This document shows, one piece after another, positions 23,505 through 38,400 of a stretch of 64,000 nucleotides of DNA. Position 1 is the stretch's first letter. Each line of letters begins with the position of its first letter. Under the pieces are notes generated by a model. That model made no database searches, was not told the DNA's origin, and saw nothing but the letters and a program-made list of their open reading frames with translations. Origin of the DNA: Mactra quadrangularis (Eukaryota > Mollusca > Bivalvia > Venerida > Mactridae); NCBI GenBank assembly GCA_025267735.1, contig CM046297.1, forward strand, positions 24,640,011 to 24,704,010, read 5' to 3'. The translations under genes and the position numbers were made by a program.

Positions 23505-26107
23505 ACAATGTTAATTGTATACCATATTTGTAGACATTTTGATAGAAGTTTATCATGGAATAAAGACCTTGACCTTTCTGTCAATCTGATAAAAAAATCA
23601 CATCTCATGGCCACTGGGTATAATATAGTCAATCATGATACAATTATAAGTGAATTATTTTAACATGTTTATTCCATCAGGAAGATTCTCCTGTATACTA
23701 AGCAATATGAGCTGGTATAGTTATAAAGTATCTCTGCTGTTAGAATTGCATGTAACGAAATCTACTATCATGCCGATGCAATATTAATGTTTGGGAGAGA
23801 GAAGAGACGCGTCATGATTATATAGAATTCTCCATGATTTGTAATTACTTTGCTCATTACAAACTCCGTATCATAAGCCGGTGAAAACCTTGGTTTTGAA
23901 CATAATTACTTTATCTTAGAGAGAATGCCACTTTTTTGTTGAAACATCGCGCACGCTATATCACAATATGACCTTTACCATACGTCACCTAGTTAGAACG
24001 GTATTGCGTACAATGTGTTTGAATTATCATTTCGTCTCATTAATTTTTCAGAAGCTATTAAAATGTATCATCTTCTTTGCTGAAGACAATAAAACATGCA
24101 ATACTGACAGAATTTGGTTGCCACGGTAACTATGACACAAGAAGGATGGGATGATTAATAAGTTGCTAGGATACGGACGATTTCTAGTCGCAAAGTTGTC
24201 TAATACCGTCCTGGGTATTAACAGCTCACATGCAGTTTTAAGGAATTTTAAAATCAATCAGGACTGAGTTTCATCAATATTTGTCAAGTTCATGGAGTCT
24301 AAAGTCATTTGCTACGAGATTTTGTTTTTTGCTCCGGGAAATTACCTGAGAGTTATGGTCTAAAAGAAATGGTATCTTAGTGTAGTTTAGTATTCCTATC
24401 TCATGAAAGATGTAAATTCTTGGATAATTGTGTCCTATAGGAATTTGTACTTTAGATAAAATTTGAAACTTGCATTTTAATACTTGATTTGTGGCGCGAA
24501 GTAGGATAGACATATTCATCTTGTATGTTTTAGCATTGCAATGCTGAATGCCATGTTACAAAGTTTTATTATTTGGAAAAATATGGCTTGAAAAATATTA
24601 TTATTTTGTTTTAGGTTTATTGCCCATATTTACATAGGTATAAACAAGCACAGTTCAAAAACAAGTAATAATGATAAATTATATATATCAATAACGGGTC
24701 TGTAAAAAGTGGTCAGATAAGTTGATAAACAGGGGGTCTTATAAGTGGATCAAACGACGATTGGAATTTGTAACAAAAAATCATGACTTTGAAATCCTTA
24801 GTAGCCGGGTGCACCTAATTTTGGGGTTTAAAGTCATAAGGAGGGTTTTTACTGTATATGTGATAATTGCAATAGGGTTGAACTGTTTTAGATGAATTGT
24901 ATGTTGACATTTTGGGTTTTATTTTATATTGCTTGTAAAGTCTTTTGAAATTAATTATACCTAATGAGTTTTAAGGCTAATTAACAAATTATAAAAACAT
25001 TACTATATGCTTTGTCATTTTGTATTAATCAAATTCCGTGGCATATTATGAGTATTAGTGAGATATTTAATCTTGTTTCACGTAATCTAAATAGATTTTC
25101 GTCGAGAAGGAAACGATGTCATATCTCGGAGCGATCATACACAAGTGCTATAATGTGATATACTGTGATAAGGCCCTTAGCTTGGAACTACTTTCTTCGA
25201 CGGAATATTTCCGCCGGGAGTCGTATTACTTGTTGTAATTAAGTTAGTTCAGGAAACAAGATGCATTGTGGGTAATAATTGTTCTGTTAGATTGTGGGAG
25301 AAATTTTGTTGTTAGTTTTTGAGTGATTCGTGAAATTCCTTCATAGAAATTGAATTTTGAAGTCTTGTATGATGATATTTTTATTCTTATTTTTTTAAAG
25401 GAGATTTTATTAGTCTTCATTATTGTCATTTGGTCTTTATATGAAGGAATATTTGTTTCATCCATCAAAATTTTAAGGCGGTGATTTTATTTATTGCTAT
25501 TTGATAGTTAAGTCTTTGCTGGCATGTTTGATTTGAAGGTCATAGTCATTCGCCATCAATGATGTGGGTGTCATTTATGACTTAAGTTTTTTTTATCATT
25601 TTGATGAAAACAGAAGTAAAATAAAAAATTAAAGGTTTCAAGGATATAGCAAAGTGATACTTCACACCCACTGTTTGTTTCTCGACTTAAAAATGCTAGC
25701 AGCAAAATTTATTTACACTTATGTTAAGTGTCATGATATTTTTTGGTTTTGTTTAGTCTAAGATTATATACTTTGATATGTAAATAAGGGAAATTTAAGT
25801 GCAGGTTTTACTTATTCGGGTAAAATGGACCCACTTCATTGCCAGTAAAAATAAAATAAATTTATTAGATTAAAGGTTTAACAGAACCAAAAAGATATAA
25901 TCCAGTAAATTACCTGGTGAAAGAAACAACATAGACTGTGTTGTGAAGAAATCTCATTCTTTCGGGATTTTTTTATGGGATTGGGGAGTTTTGAGGACAA
26001 AAAAAATGTTAGTTTTGTTTGGTGAAGAAGCCTGTATTTGGCTTCTACTGGGAAGAATGTTTAGGCTGTGAAGATCCTGTTCTTTAATTAGATTGTATAA
26101 TATATCA
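23505..26107. other. Unannotated stretch upstream of the first visible hyccin exon
   Basis: No coding exon was recognised. In particular, no segment encoding the conserved hyccin IEALLLGVYN-like motif, which should precede the exon at 26413, was found. It holds an X-box match at 24117-24130. Confidence 0.4.
24117..24130. promoter_or_regulatory. RFX X-box consensus match
   Basis: GTTGCCACGGTAAC fits GTNRCCNNRGYAAC at all defined positions. Function is unknown. Confidence 0.35.
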
Positions 26108-26370
26108 GGAGCGGTCCAGGATTTTTTCTAGGAGGGGGGTCCAAACTTTTTCTAGGGGGGGGGGGTCCAATCTTTTGAACCACATTATACAGTGTTAGCA
26201 ATATTACCCAACATATTAATAATAAAAACTACATAACCATTATATCTATGTTAAGCACAAAGTTGAGCCAAGAGCCCGAGAGAAATTTCTTCATGCTATT
26301 TAAAAATGACTTACAGTGAAAAATAAAATACGCATGTGGGTTGGGACCCACCCTTGAATCCCCTCGGGTT
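26108..26370. mobile_element. Dispersed element ending just before a hyccin exon
   Basis: Begins 'caggagcggtccaggatttt' with duplicated G-runs, contains 'tatgttaagcaca' and 'agaaatttcttc', and ends near 'cccacccttgaatcccctc'. It is an inverted, diverged relative of 55481-55770, which ends 'aatccttgatccgcccctg'. It sits about 45 bp from the splice acceptor at 26412. Confidence 0.6.
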
Positions 26371-26412
26371 AAATCAGTTTATGTATATGGATGTATTGTT
26401 TGTATATTTCAG

Positions 26413-26493
26413 GAGATCTGTAACTCAGATGGTTCACCTAAAGTAAAGGTATCAAAGAATCCAGTCTTCTCCCAGCATTCAATATACCATGAG
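26413..26493 (+). CDS. FAM126: Hyccin exon (first visible)
   Basis: 81 nt, phase 0 at both ends. Encodes EICNSDGSPKVKVSKNP then VFSQHSIYHE, matching human EIVDKQGHTKVLSFTIP and the SVYHE that follows. The acceptor is TATATTTCAG and the donor GTGAGT. Confidence 0.88.
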
Positions 26494-29400
26494 GTGAGTG
26501 CTGCATATTTAATGTCTGATATTTAATGGGCGTGGCCAACTAATATTAAATGGGCGTGGTCAACTAGCCATGAAGATATAAGTTAGTTTCATTGGATAGC
26601 CAGAACTGTGGTCTTCTAACCATGAGGGTATTGGTTGGTTTCAATGGATAGCCATCCCTGTGGTGGTTCAAACCCCAAACACTGCCACTGGTTTTTGTTT
26701 GCTTGACATAAAAAGCATTATACTTAGCATAAAATTATAAAGCACATGTAAACTGAACTATTTCCAGCTGGGAACCCAATGAGCAATGAGGATGATGAGT
26801 TGTGCACCTAAGTACAGAGATGTTTGCATTGTCTATGTATAGAATGGTTTAAACGATTTGCCATATTTGTCTGTAAGGTTACTGGTTTAAAGATCATAAT
26901 TATGTCCAGACTGTAAAAATCTGGGTCAAAGTCGATGATTTTGAATGGCTTCTAGACAGTGCCTGAGACTTCAAGATTTTCAATGTGTCATGAAAAATTT
27001 CGCGTTCCCATTGCATGTGCTTGCTCCAGCTCCTACGTGCATGATACATGTGAAGTAGAATAAACGTAAGGAATGGTACCAAGAATGATCCATATAGCTT
27101 CTGGTAACCAAAAGGCAAAGTCATTCCTCTTAAATGAAAAAAAATCTGATCCTATGAAATAACTATTTCTGTAGCTTAAACAAATTTTGTTCTTCAGAGC
27201 TTTGATATATGTAACTTGTCCTTGATAACTTAATTATCAGACCTCAGTTTGTCTGAGAGTTAGACTTTAATTCATTGACTTTCCTTTTTCACTACAAATT
27301 TCTCAATTCCTGCAAACTTATTGTAATGGGGCCAACTAAAATGATGCTTAAACAAATCATCTATAGTATTAATATGGGCTTAATTTGCTTAATGGTAGGC
27401 AGAGAGGTTGGGATTCAAGCCTAACATTGGGTTCTTATCTTTTCTTCATCCTATTAAATTAGTGCTAGGAATTTGAGACTGGCCTTGAAAGTCTAGAGAT
27501 AGGGTGAAAGCTTGGGCTTTGTAAGTCTTAAGAATCTGACCTGGTGTTAATTGCTTTGAAATTTAAAGTAGGAAGGTAGGTATGTAACTGAGCTTTACAT
27601 AGAGTGTGTGTAAGGAACTATTCACAGGTTTAGCGCAAAATGGTCATGGCTCACTCTTTTCTTATATTGAGTTACAATCGTTTTGCGCTTAACCCGTGTA
27701 TTGTCAAACTAACTTATAAATCATGTTGATTTAGTATTTGAATAAAAATGTTGCTGATCATTTAAATATAGATGTATGAATACATTATACAGGTATTGCA
27801 AGAACATAGTTCACAAAGGTGAAAAAGTTCCCATGCGTAAACATGCACGCACGAATGCAACTAATGCCAATCAAGTTGTTACAAAAATAGAAAAAAAAAG
27901 TTCACATAATTTGACAAATTAGCCAGAAAGTAGTTCTAAAAATTGGGAAAAATAGTCCTCAGGTGTAAATATGCATGCATGAATTATCAATATGACAAAA
28001 AAGTAGTTCTAATGTTGGAAAAAATAGTTCCTAACATAAGTGAGCACTAATTATTGTCTAAAAGAACTTTTTCAGCGCTAATAAACAAAAGTCTTGAGAT
28101 AAAATCATATTTTGTCGTCTACTGTGGGACTTAAATGTGTTCAAAGTCAGAACTGATTCTGTTTTAATTAGGAACCTTCTACCTCACACGTCATCTCCAT
28201 TTGACCTCAGTCGTCTAAGAGACGTAAAATTTCATTCCACGGAAACATGATATGACTATAAATCTGTCTACGACTGACAAAAGTATTACTTTTACTGTCA
28301 TGTGATCTCTTTTCTTTGACTTATTATCCATCTTTCGGTTTCACTCACTTTTTTTATACGCCCAGTTATTGACGTTCATCTGTGATGTACGTATGTCATC
28401 ATTGTTCTGTGACAAAATAATCTGTTGTGATTCTTTAAAAGATTTTTTTTTTCCGTTATTTCATGACATGTATAGATAAGAATGATTTGTCGCCAATATT
28501 TCAAATTTTCTTGTGGAATTTTTAAAGAAATTCTAAAATATAAGTTAATATACAATTTGTTCTTACTTTCTGCCCACCTTGTTAGCACAGTTGGTAAGGC
28601 CTCTGTCTCAGGCAGGAAATAGTGCTGGGGTTTTAATTCCTGGATGGGACCTACATACATACTTTCATGGAGATTGGTCATAAAATATTTTCTTTCATTA
28701 TACCTCACATGATTTGTCTACTATATAGCCTAATGTGACATCATCGGGTGACAATCTGTAATGTCACCCTCTGGACATCACCTATCTGCCCACTTGAAAT
28801 CATCTATCAGGCTGCTTAAAGCGATGGGAGACTACTGTGTTGGAGTTCAGGAACACCAGGACCCGAGTTTTTAGCCATTTGATTTTAGACACTCCCTTGC
28901 ACAGACGCTTACTTTTTACGAAAAAACAAACTAAATGGTGTAAAAATGTTAACAAGTTCAGAAGCAAATAAAACAAATAAAATTAAATGGTTTGTGCCTA
29001 TTTAATTGTCAACAATTTCTGATTTTTGTTGTTCGGTATAATAAAATGAATATCACATCCTACAGAGGGTGATACAACAAAATGCTCACTCTTGACAAGT
29101 AATGTCAACCTCGGCTAAAGCCTCTGTTGTCATAATTGTCTCAGGTGAACATTTCATTCTATCACCCTCTGTAGGATGTGATATTTACATACACCCATTT
29201 AACCACAAAAATACCCTACTATAAGTAGGGCAGTTGTCAGTCACTGGCAAGGTTTTGGGCTTAGTTTGTGTGAAAGAGCAAAAACTTTGGTCCTAAGATG
29301 TAGGTTTATCCAGAGACCTTAATAAGACAATGTGGCATAAACCACAAAATGAGGGTTGCCTGCAAGACTATAGTAACTCACTCTTTAATGCAATGTAATT

Positions 29401-32400
29401 ACTACAGTTTTGCAGGCACCCCTCAAAAAACATTATATTTTTTCTGCCTAAAGTTATAGATATGAAATTAATAATGTATAGACATTTGTCGGACAATAGA
29501 TTTTAGCTAGTGTTATATGTGGTTGATTATAACCGGCTCTAAATAAAGATTATCTTATCTTATACATTGGACCATAACTGATGTTTCAAATTTTCCTAGA
29601 TTCTTAAAGAAATTCTACAAATCATAATTTACAATTTTTTGTCCATTTTTTTCTATAATAATTTCATAGTCATAAAACTTGATATCACATGAGAGCTGTG
29701 TACTTTAATCTATAGGAAATGTTTCATATTGTATGTAAGATTTAATAAAATTCCAAAAATATAAGACTTAATATTGATATAATGGTGTACTGTCTTACTT
29801 TAAGACAAAAAAATCTTAATACCATACAGGGAAATTTATAGTTTTACATACCTCAAATATTTTTGTACCATAGATTTTATTAGAAACTTCTAAAAGTAAT
29901 AAGTCAAGATATTTTACCTATATTTGTTGTCTTACAATAAATTTTATGAGACTTAATACCATATGTTTGCTGTATATTTTTATCTCACGGTCTAAGCTCA
30001 AAACAGTCGTAACTCAATTTTAACAAAAGTGTAAGTTACGATCGTTTTGCGCTAAGCCGCAATTCTGTCTCATTATGTTTCCTACAACTGAGATTTAAGA
30101 AATCCTAAAATATAATAAGTCATATTTTTTTATCAGGTTTTTTACGGTAATTCTAATCTAAGTCTATATAAGTGATTATCTTTGCTATATATTATAAGAC
30201 TTTATAACATAAGGTCGCGGCCGTGGCGTAGTGGTTAGCATGTCTGACTACGAATCCGGAGATCGCGGGTTTGAAACCCGGCTGCAGCAGGTCATACCCT
30301 AGACATGAGTTGTCGGCCTCGTGGTAGGGTAAGTTAGTACTGGTGATAGAAAAGTATCCATGAAACCTATAGTAGGAAGAGCTGGCCGTCGTATATATGA
30401 CCTAAATATGTGTTGAATATGACGTTAAAAAAATTACTGATAGTTACTGATTACTTTATAACATCTGTAAACAATTAAGTCTTTTGTCTGTCACCAACCT
30501 TACTGAGCGTTTTTTTCACCGACAACTTTTTTGGATTTTTCAGTTGTACCAATGATATTATTGTATTTTATTAATATGTCTGTGTTTTATGATTTCTTAC
30601 AGATTTTACAAAGAATTGTCTCTTAGTATCTCATATATTTTTGTTTACCTTACATGTATCTTCTAGATAAAAAATATTACAATTTTCAAGAAAAATATAT
30701 TTTTTTTAGCTTATGAAACTTGGTTAATATAACCAAGCTTTTGGACAGTGCCATATCATACTGCTGAACAGAGTTTATCATCAATAGTTTCAGCAAATTG
30801 AATCATCAGTTATGTACAAAACTGAGCCAACCACAAACGGAGCCAGTCACTGTCCTATCAGTCCTATCAGTACTTTGATTCTGAAATTTATCAAATTTCT
30901 CAGTCATGACTTATCATGTAAAATGGACGGCACAGATTTTACTAGCATTAAAAAACTATTCCATATATGTGGGTACATGACTTAAATGCAATTATAGTAA
31001 ATTTTTCTGTAGCTTCTATCACTATTTTAACCCGGTCGATAGCGCAGTTGGTAGCGCGCCGGGATTTGGATACTCATGCCCGAGGGGGTGCGGGTTTGAA
31101 TCCCACCCGGGGAGGTTATACCCTTTCATGAAAATTTGACAATAATGTCGATTTTCCTCCATTGATTAGATAATATGGAGAAGTTTCCGGCCTTGTGGAA
31201 GAGTAGGTGAGTACTGGTTGTAGACAATGGTCCAGGAAAGCTAGGTTAGGTGCGCTGGACGTCGTGAAATGACCTAAATTGTGTTGATACGGCGTTAACT
31301 CCAATAAATAAATAAACTATCTCTATTTACCCTTTAATGGTTAAGACATGGACAAAAATTGGTCATTTTTTCCCCTTTAAAGCAATAGGGTTATTTTCAA
31401 GATGTTATTTATCATTACTAATAGACTGACAATAGATGTAACTTTCACTGTTTATACTGATTTACTTAATTTATTAATATGTTATATTTGATTGTTAAAC
31501 AAATTCTTACAACTTAGATTCATCTCTTTCCCTTGTCTGCTAGTTTAGGATAAAGTTTCTTGCTTAAGGAAACAACAGGGTAGGTAATGGATAGGATTCC
31601 AACCAACAAATGACTAAACTGGCTGTACAATTTTTACCAGTCATTTGCATTGGTGAAAGTTTTCAGGACTGATCCTAAAGTTCAGGATTTTTCGAACAGA
31701 GAAAGGGTTCTTTCCATATGGTAAAGTGGCCTTAAAAACATGAAATTTGGAAATTTCAGGATTTTGAAAATGTTGAACTTTCACCCATGCATTTACTGTT
31801 ACCACTCAGCCTGCCTGCAAATCCAACACATTCTCACAGCTAGGGTCCCTCCTTATTATTGTACTATATGATATTCCAGATTTTCATTGTAATTTTATTT
31901 CATAGTTCTCTTCAGTTTTAATAAATGATTTTATGCTGTTTTTTTTCTCTTCATAATTTGGCTTCTTAAAAATTGTTAAAGGAAGGAAAAAAACATTATC
32001 ACTTTATGTTGTGAACTAAATTCATCATTATGTGTTGAGAAAATCACTCCGCTGACATATTCCGTGAAGATTCATACTTTTGCACTGACTGGAGTTTTCC
32101 GAGAATCGAGAATTATCCGAAAATCGTTGGCAAGAAATATATAACATTTTTCTCAAAATTGAGAATGGCAGCATTCATAACTTTTCTCATTAAATATTTA
32201 TACTGAAGTTAATTATGCTGGGAGGGATCTCATTTGTTCTTGGCCGGGATTACTGGCAACTATAAACTTGTTTTTCATGAGCTAGGCACCCTTCATTGAA
32301 CTGAGATAATTTTTTATGAACATATTTTTTAAGGTCACTCAGAGGTTATTGGCTTGTCTGTTGTTTTTTTCTGAGGAGTTTTATACATGGTACTTTTATA

Positions 32401-35400
32401 CATTCTTTTAGATTGAAGAATTTTTTTATTAAGTTGTCATATTTTTACAAAAAAAAATTGTCTAAAAATCATTGTAGCTATTATGTCATTGAAAAAACAT
32501 TTTATAAGTTTATTGAAAAAAAAATCAGTATTCTTTAGGTAACAACAAGTTGAAACAGTAAAGAATCAAGATATTTGATTTTCATAAAAAAGAACTGATA
32601 TAAAATAATAAAACTTTACATATAATATGAGTTACTGATATCTCATAAAAAATGGTGAAATAGTAAAAAAGTTATGGAAGAAAAACCTACCTAATGATGG
32701 TGTATTGTTTTGATACCATGGCATGACGCACCCTCATCACACAATGGCAATTGGTATATGCACCATGATAATTTAAACATGGATGGACAATATATATTTC
32801 AAATCTATGAAAAACAGAAGTAATGCAGTCAATACTTAAAAATCTATGCCAAGAAATAGTCTTTCCTTCCCTAAGTTTTCCTCTCTCTCTCTCCCTCTTT
32901 GCCTAGAAAAAATTTGGGCAATCTATATTTGGATTAGCCCATACTTCTTTATCATGTTATAAGCCTTCAATTCAGAGATAATTATATGGTGAGTTAATTT
33001 GTGTCAATGTTAATCTATGGTAAGTATAGTCCTTTACTCTTTCTTAATTCTTCCTCCTTGACAACTTATTCCGTGGAGTGAAGCTATTGATTTAATCCCC
33101 CTACTCTCTGCCATTCTCCTTTGCTTCGTTGGGAGAAAAGCATGGCAATTAGTTAAAGAAAATGTCTTAGGAATAATCCTATTGTCTCAAAATCTGGAGA
33201 TCTTTAGTTTTACAGATGTTTCTAAGAAGATTTTTGACTGTTTCTTCAATAGAAAAAAATCCTTTCCATAAATGGTGGGGAAAAAATTTGGGACAGTAAT
33301 TTTCTATGAATATTAGTGATAATTTTTTTGCTTTTTACTTTTAACTCATTTGGGTTTTTTTCTGAGATTTTTTGGTAAACTTAAAGAATAGTAGAAGATT
33401 TTAGATTTGTTTTAATTTAAGTTAAATTAGATTTTTTTAAGAGTTTTTCAAAGTATGTGCTTGATTTGGTTAATGTGAAACCCATCAGTTTCTTTTTTTT
33501 ATATCTTGTAAGGGGTTGAGTTTTATCATATGAAAGAAAGTAATTGAGTTTTATTATAGTTGAAGTTTCATGTTAATGCTTGTTCAGCCACTTTACAGCC
33601 CGTACCTTTGAAAATGGGGTCTCTGGTATCTATGTATCAATCTCCCTGGGGGAGACTTTTACTTTGCTTATTTGCACCCAACATATTGTTGCAACTGAAT
33701 TATACCACCCTTGCTGGTATCCATTTACACCTGGGCAGCATATTATCAAAAATCTTACGATAAGTTAACAATACAATATAGAAGGATTTACTACTAAAAT
33801 GGGTCGTTTACTTGTTTGTTTTGGTTTTACGGCGCATCAACACAGAAAGATCATATGGTGCCGAAAAAATGGGTCGTAACACGCTTGATAATACGGGCCC
33901 CTGGATCATAGAGTGAAGCAATGGCGGGTGACATTAGCAGTGCCTCTGGTTGGGTTCCAACTAATCCAATATGCACACACAATTTATTTGGGTTAGTAAA
34001 ATTATTAATTTTATATAGACTGGCTTAGTCGTTGATAGTCTTTCCCTTTATTATACCAATTTAAGACGAGAATTGAAATTATATTTAAAAATTGAGGTTT
34101 CATTTTACATAGAGCAAAAATGAACTTTATAAGGAAATACCAGAGTAGTTTAAAACACATGCTTTATCTTAGTCTGGGTTTTGTTATTGAATATCTGTTT
34201 ATAAATGAAGTTCATTTTATTGCCTGTGGACTGTTTAAAACATGCATCCATGATGAAACACTTTTAGTAAAGAAAACAGTCTGTCTCAATACCATCAATA
34301 TTGTTTCTTGTATAATGTACTCAAATTACAAATTTCTAATTTAATAAACACCAATTTAAAACCATTTTAATTGAATTTCACTTCCCTGCATTCTGATTGG
34401 TTAAAACAATGAAACTCTTCAATAGAGGAGGTACTGTTCAGTCATGTAGCTGAAGATCAGCCATTTTTCATTTCCCATAATGCAATTTAACTCAAAAGAG
34501 AACCATTCTTTAACTTTATGATGAATATATTTGTACATACAATATATGTTTAAGATATCTAGCGGCCTCACACTATGGTAGCTTTGTATTGATAAGAAAT
34601 CGTTTTAAGACCATATATCAATGCTTAGATAGTGCTAGTAGGCTATAATAGAGGAAGACAAAATCTCCCCTCTAAACTGACTATACATCAACTAACATAT
34701 AATTTAGGCAGTCTAAATTATATATGAACCTCTACCAATCTAATTTTCACTTCAAATTAACCAATAAATCTTGCAAAGAGAAATTACAAAGTCAAACCAG
34801 TCTGATTATTTTCTAGTGGTAGAAGTGAACCAGTCTAAAGGAAGTGAGGCAGGTGCCATTGAAGGAAAAATCAATCTAGATCACCGGGATGCTTGCTTTT
34901 GGATAGTCAAGCTCCTAGATCATCTTGATGCTCTTGTATTGTCTTCTGCTCAGAAGGAGTTCATTTAAGAGCATTTGTTCTGATATCTTAAATCGTATCA
35001 CACCATATTAGTCTGATGAACTTGAATGCTTAAATAATTATGTGGCTTCCAATAGGGCATATGAAAATATGAAAATGTCAGTTAAATATTGGTTTCTGGG
35101 TCAATCATGATACATTTTGTCTCTGATTTTATGCTGCAGGATGAAATTATTGAAACTGAGTAAATTTAAGGCTATAGTACAGTACTTAGATACTTTATTT
35201 TCAAGTGAGTTACAAATTATGTTCTGCGATATTAATCAAAGCTTTTTGCGGCACCATATTGATAACTTCTGTTCAACTCATGCAAATGGATTAAACAATG
35301 GTGAACTTAAAGCTTTTTCACATTTTAAATTGTTACGGATTGGTTCATTGTAAACTGTACTGGCTGAGAAACTATTTTTAGAATAGAAAAAAAAGTGAAA

Positions 35401-38400
35401 TTTTCAAACAAAAAATTTCTTACATAAAATGCGAAATGATCGATTTTAAAGTCTCAAAAATAGATTTTGCATCATTTTTATTCCAAATATAGCTTTAATT
35501 GGATGAGCAAGAAGAAAGTTTCTGTTAAATTGAGTTTTTTTTACCAAAATGTGAGATTTGGATCTGATGTTGTAAAACTTGATAACAGATTCATTGCTGG
35601 GGAAAAACAAATAATTATAAAGAAATAATATTATATAACTTTGCTTTAATACAATCACAACTAATGAAATTGAGATATGAGTAGAGCACAAGTCTACTGA
35701 TCGAGGGGTCATAGGTTCAGTTTCCAGACGGGGCATCTTTTTGTTGAGCTTGGTCATGAGATAACTTCTGCAGCCATTCTCCCTCCTACTGCTGATTCTA
35801 AATCATATTAGGCAGTTGTCAGTCACTTATGGAAGTATGGGCCTAGTAACTGGTGAACAATAAAATCCAGAGATTTAGCCTTTCCAGGAACAGTGAGTAG
35901 ATTCTCTGACCTCCATAATATGACCTATACAATGTGTTGCTACAGTGTTAACTAAACCCAACCGGAAAAAAATGACCACACAGTCCCCTCCATTCTATTT
36001 TGTTTTGTTTTTTCTATTATTTCAGCCTCAAACTATCAGTTGCTCACCGCTATTTGAGTCAACATTACTAAGATACAACGCTGAACCAACTCTCTACCAA
36101 GATGGACCCTACCCTCAATATGAAGCAATCAATGGACAGAATCGTCACAGTATCCTGGCGTATCTTCTCCTGTGTTACTATAGAAACATCTCAAGTCTTT
36201 CTGCAAGATCTCTTAAAACATTCTGCAAAATGGCATCCAGGTTTGTAAAAAAATTCCATCATGATTTAGAGTTTTTGTAATGTCAACTTGTGCACTATTT
36301 GTTTATGCTACCATTGCTTAAGAACAAATTTTAGCATCTTGTGCAGGAGCAGTGATTAAGTGTTAAGACACAGGCTAAGGAATGAAGAGGTCCTGGATTC
36401 AATCTCTTTTAGGATCCCTAATAATTTTTTAAGCATGTGATTTACCTACAGCTGTTCCACTCCATCCATATATATACATGTATTCATTTGGCATTGGCTA
36501 AGTGACAACCTATTCTATGAATAGGTCATGTGACCATCCATTCCATGTATGGGTCATCATGTGACCATCTATTTCATGTAAACTTCATGTGACCATCCAT
36601 TTCATGTATAGGTCATGTGACCATCTATTTCATGTAAACTTCATGTGACCAACCCTTTCATGTATAGGTCATGTGACCATCTATTTCATGTATAGGTCAT
36701 GTGACCATCTATTTCATGTATAGGTCATGTGACCATCTATTTCATGTAAACTTCATGTGACCATCCATTCCATGTATAGGTCATGTGACCATCTATTTCT
36801 TGTATAGGTCATGTGACCAACCCTTCCATGTATGGGTCATCATGTGACCATCTATTTCATGAATAGGTCATGTGACCATCTATTTCATGTATCGGTCATG
36901 TGACCATCTATTCCATGTATAGGTCATGTGACCATCATTCCATGTATAGGTCATGTGACCATCATATCATGTAGAGGTCATGTGACCATAAATTTGTTAC
37001 TGATGATAATGTCTGGATGCCATAAACATGTGTAGTATACTAGTATGTTATTGAAGGAGAGGTTTAGTATTATAACAGTAGTTCAGCTTTTAGATTACTG
37101 CTTCATACTGGTATTGACAAGACAAAGTCATTATTATGTTGTAATAAACTTAGTTACTGTGCCTGTATTAGTAAACAACATTGAACTTGCCCTCGATCAA
37201 CTCTCGTTTGTGAAATGATTACTCCTTACACATTAGATTCAAGTACAAATCGAGCAGGGCAAAAAAAGCGGGCGAAGTGTTTATTCTACCCTGTATGACT
37301 GGCAATACTACTGCTTAGTGTATAAACGAGATTTGAATCCGCCCCTGACAATGATTATTAAAACAAATATGCGTGAGTTGATTGACAGAACTACTTTTAT
37401 CACCTTGAAATTAACTGTGTAGTAAATCAGAGACACATGTATCACTCCACAGGTTAGACTGGTCAGACATTTTCAGGATCGATAGTTTTCGTTTTGTGGT
37501 ATAATTTAATTATAAATATATAATAATGAATTATAAAAAAATTGAATAATCATACAAAAATTGTAAAGTTGGCTGAACATGTGCCTTAATATGGAGGAAG
37601 ACTTTAAACTGCACTTAAATTTTTTATTGACTTTATAATCTACCCAGTCCTTGGTGATAAATATAATATTATAGGTCCCTCTGATGCCATGCATGTATTT
37701 TTTGCATTAATTCAATAGGAGTAAATTGGCCTTGCCCTTTTCTTGGAAAAAAGTGAAGAAGAGTAAAATGGCCTAGCCCTTTTCCTGAAAAAATGAAGCT
37801 GTTCAATTTTCAATTCACTTATTGATGTTTCAAATTGTTGAACAATTGGTCATGTGATATTAAGATGATTTAATTATAAGACAAGTTTTTATGGGGACTA
37901 AACAAACCCGTATACAAACTAACTAATGGTATTATCATGCCTTAGAAATAAACTGTTCTTATAAATGTGGGCAGGTGTCATTAGGTTCCAATTCCAAGAA
38001 AAAAAACTGTTGAAAATTATGTTAACCCAGCAAAGATCAGTAACTAGGCAACTGTTTTGTACATTATACTGAATTATGCTTGAATTATTGCGGAATTATT
38101 TTGTTAAGTTTATATGGTTTAAGAATGAAACTTTCTGGAAGCAGGTGACAACATCTCCATTAATAAGAGAGGTTTTTTTTAAATTCATTTTCTTCTAATA
38201 TAGAGTTTGTTTGTATGCATGTATTGATGTTTTTGTTGTTTAAAATGGAAAAAGATATTTGTACCAGTTGATACTGCAGTCACAGTAAAACTCCTTCTAA
38301 ACTTAAGAAGATCAAAATTTAACAGGACTGAACCAAGTCTTACTCAGGACCAGAGACATTATACATATTTTTATGAATAAAAAAAGAGACTAAGTTACCT

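Noticed and set aside
1..26412. Upstream hyccin exons
   Set aside because: Searched for segments encoding the conserved region before the exon at 26413 (IEALLLGVYN-like) and found none I could support. They may lie upstream of the window.
30218..30293. Possible functional tRNA-Arg(ACG) gene
   Set aside because: Acceptor and anticodon stems mispair, and the sequence continues into a SINE body with the shared tail.
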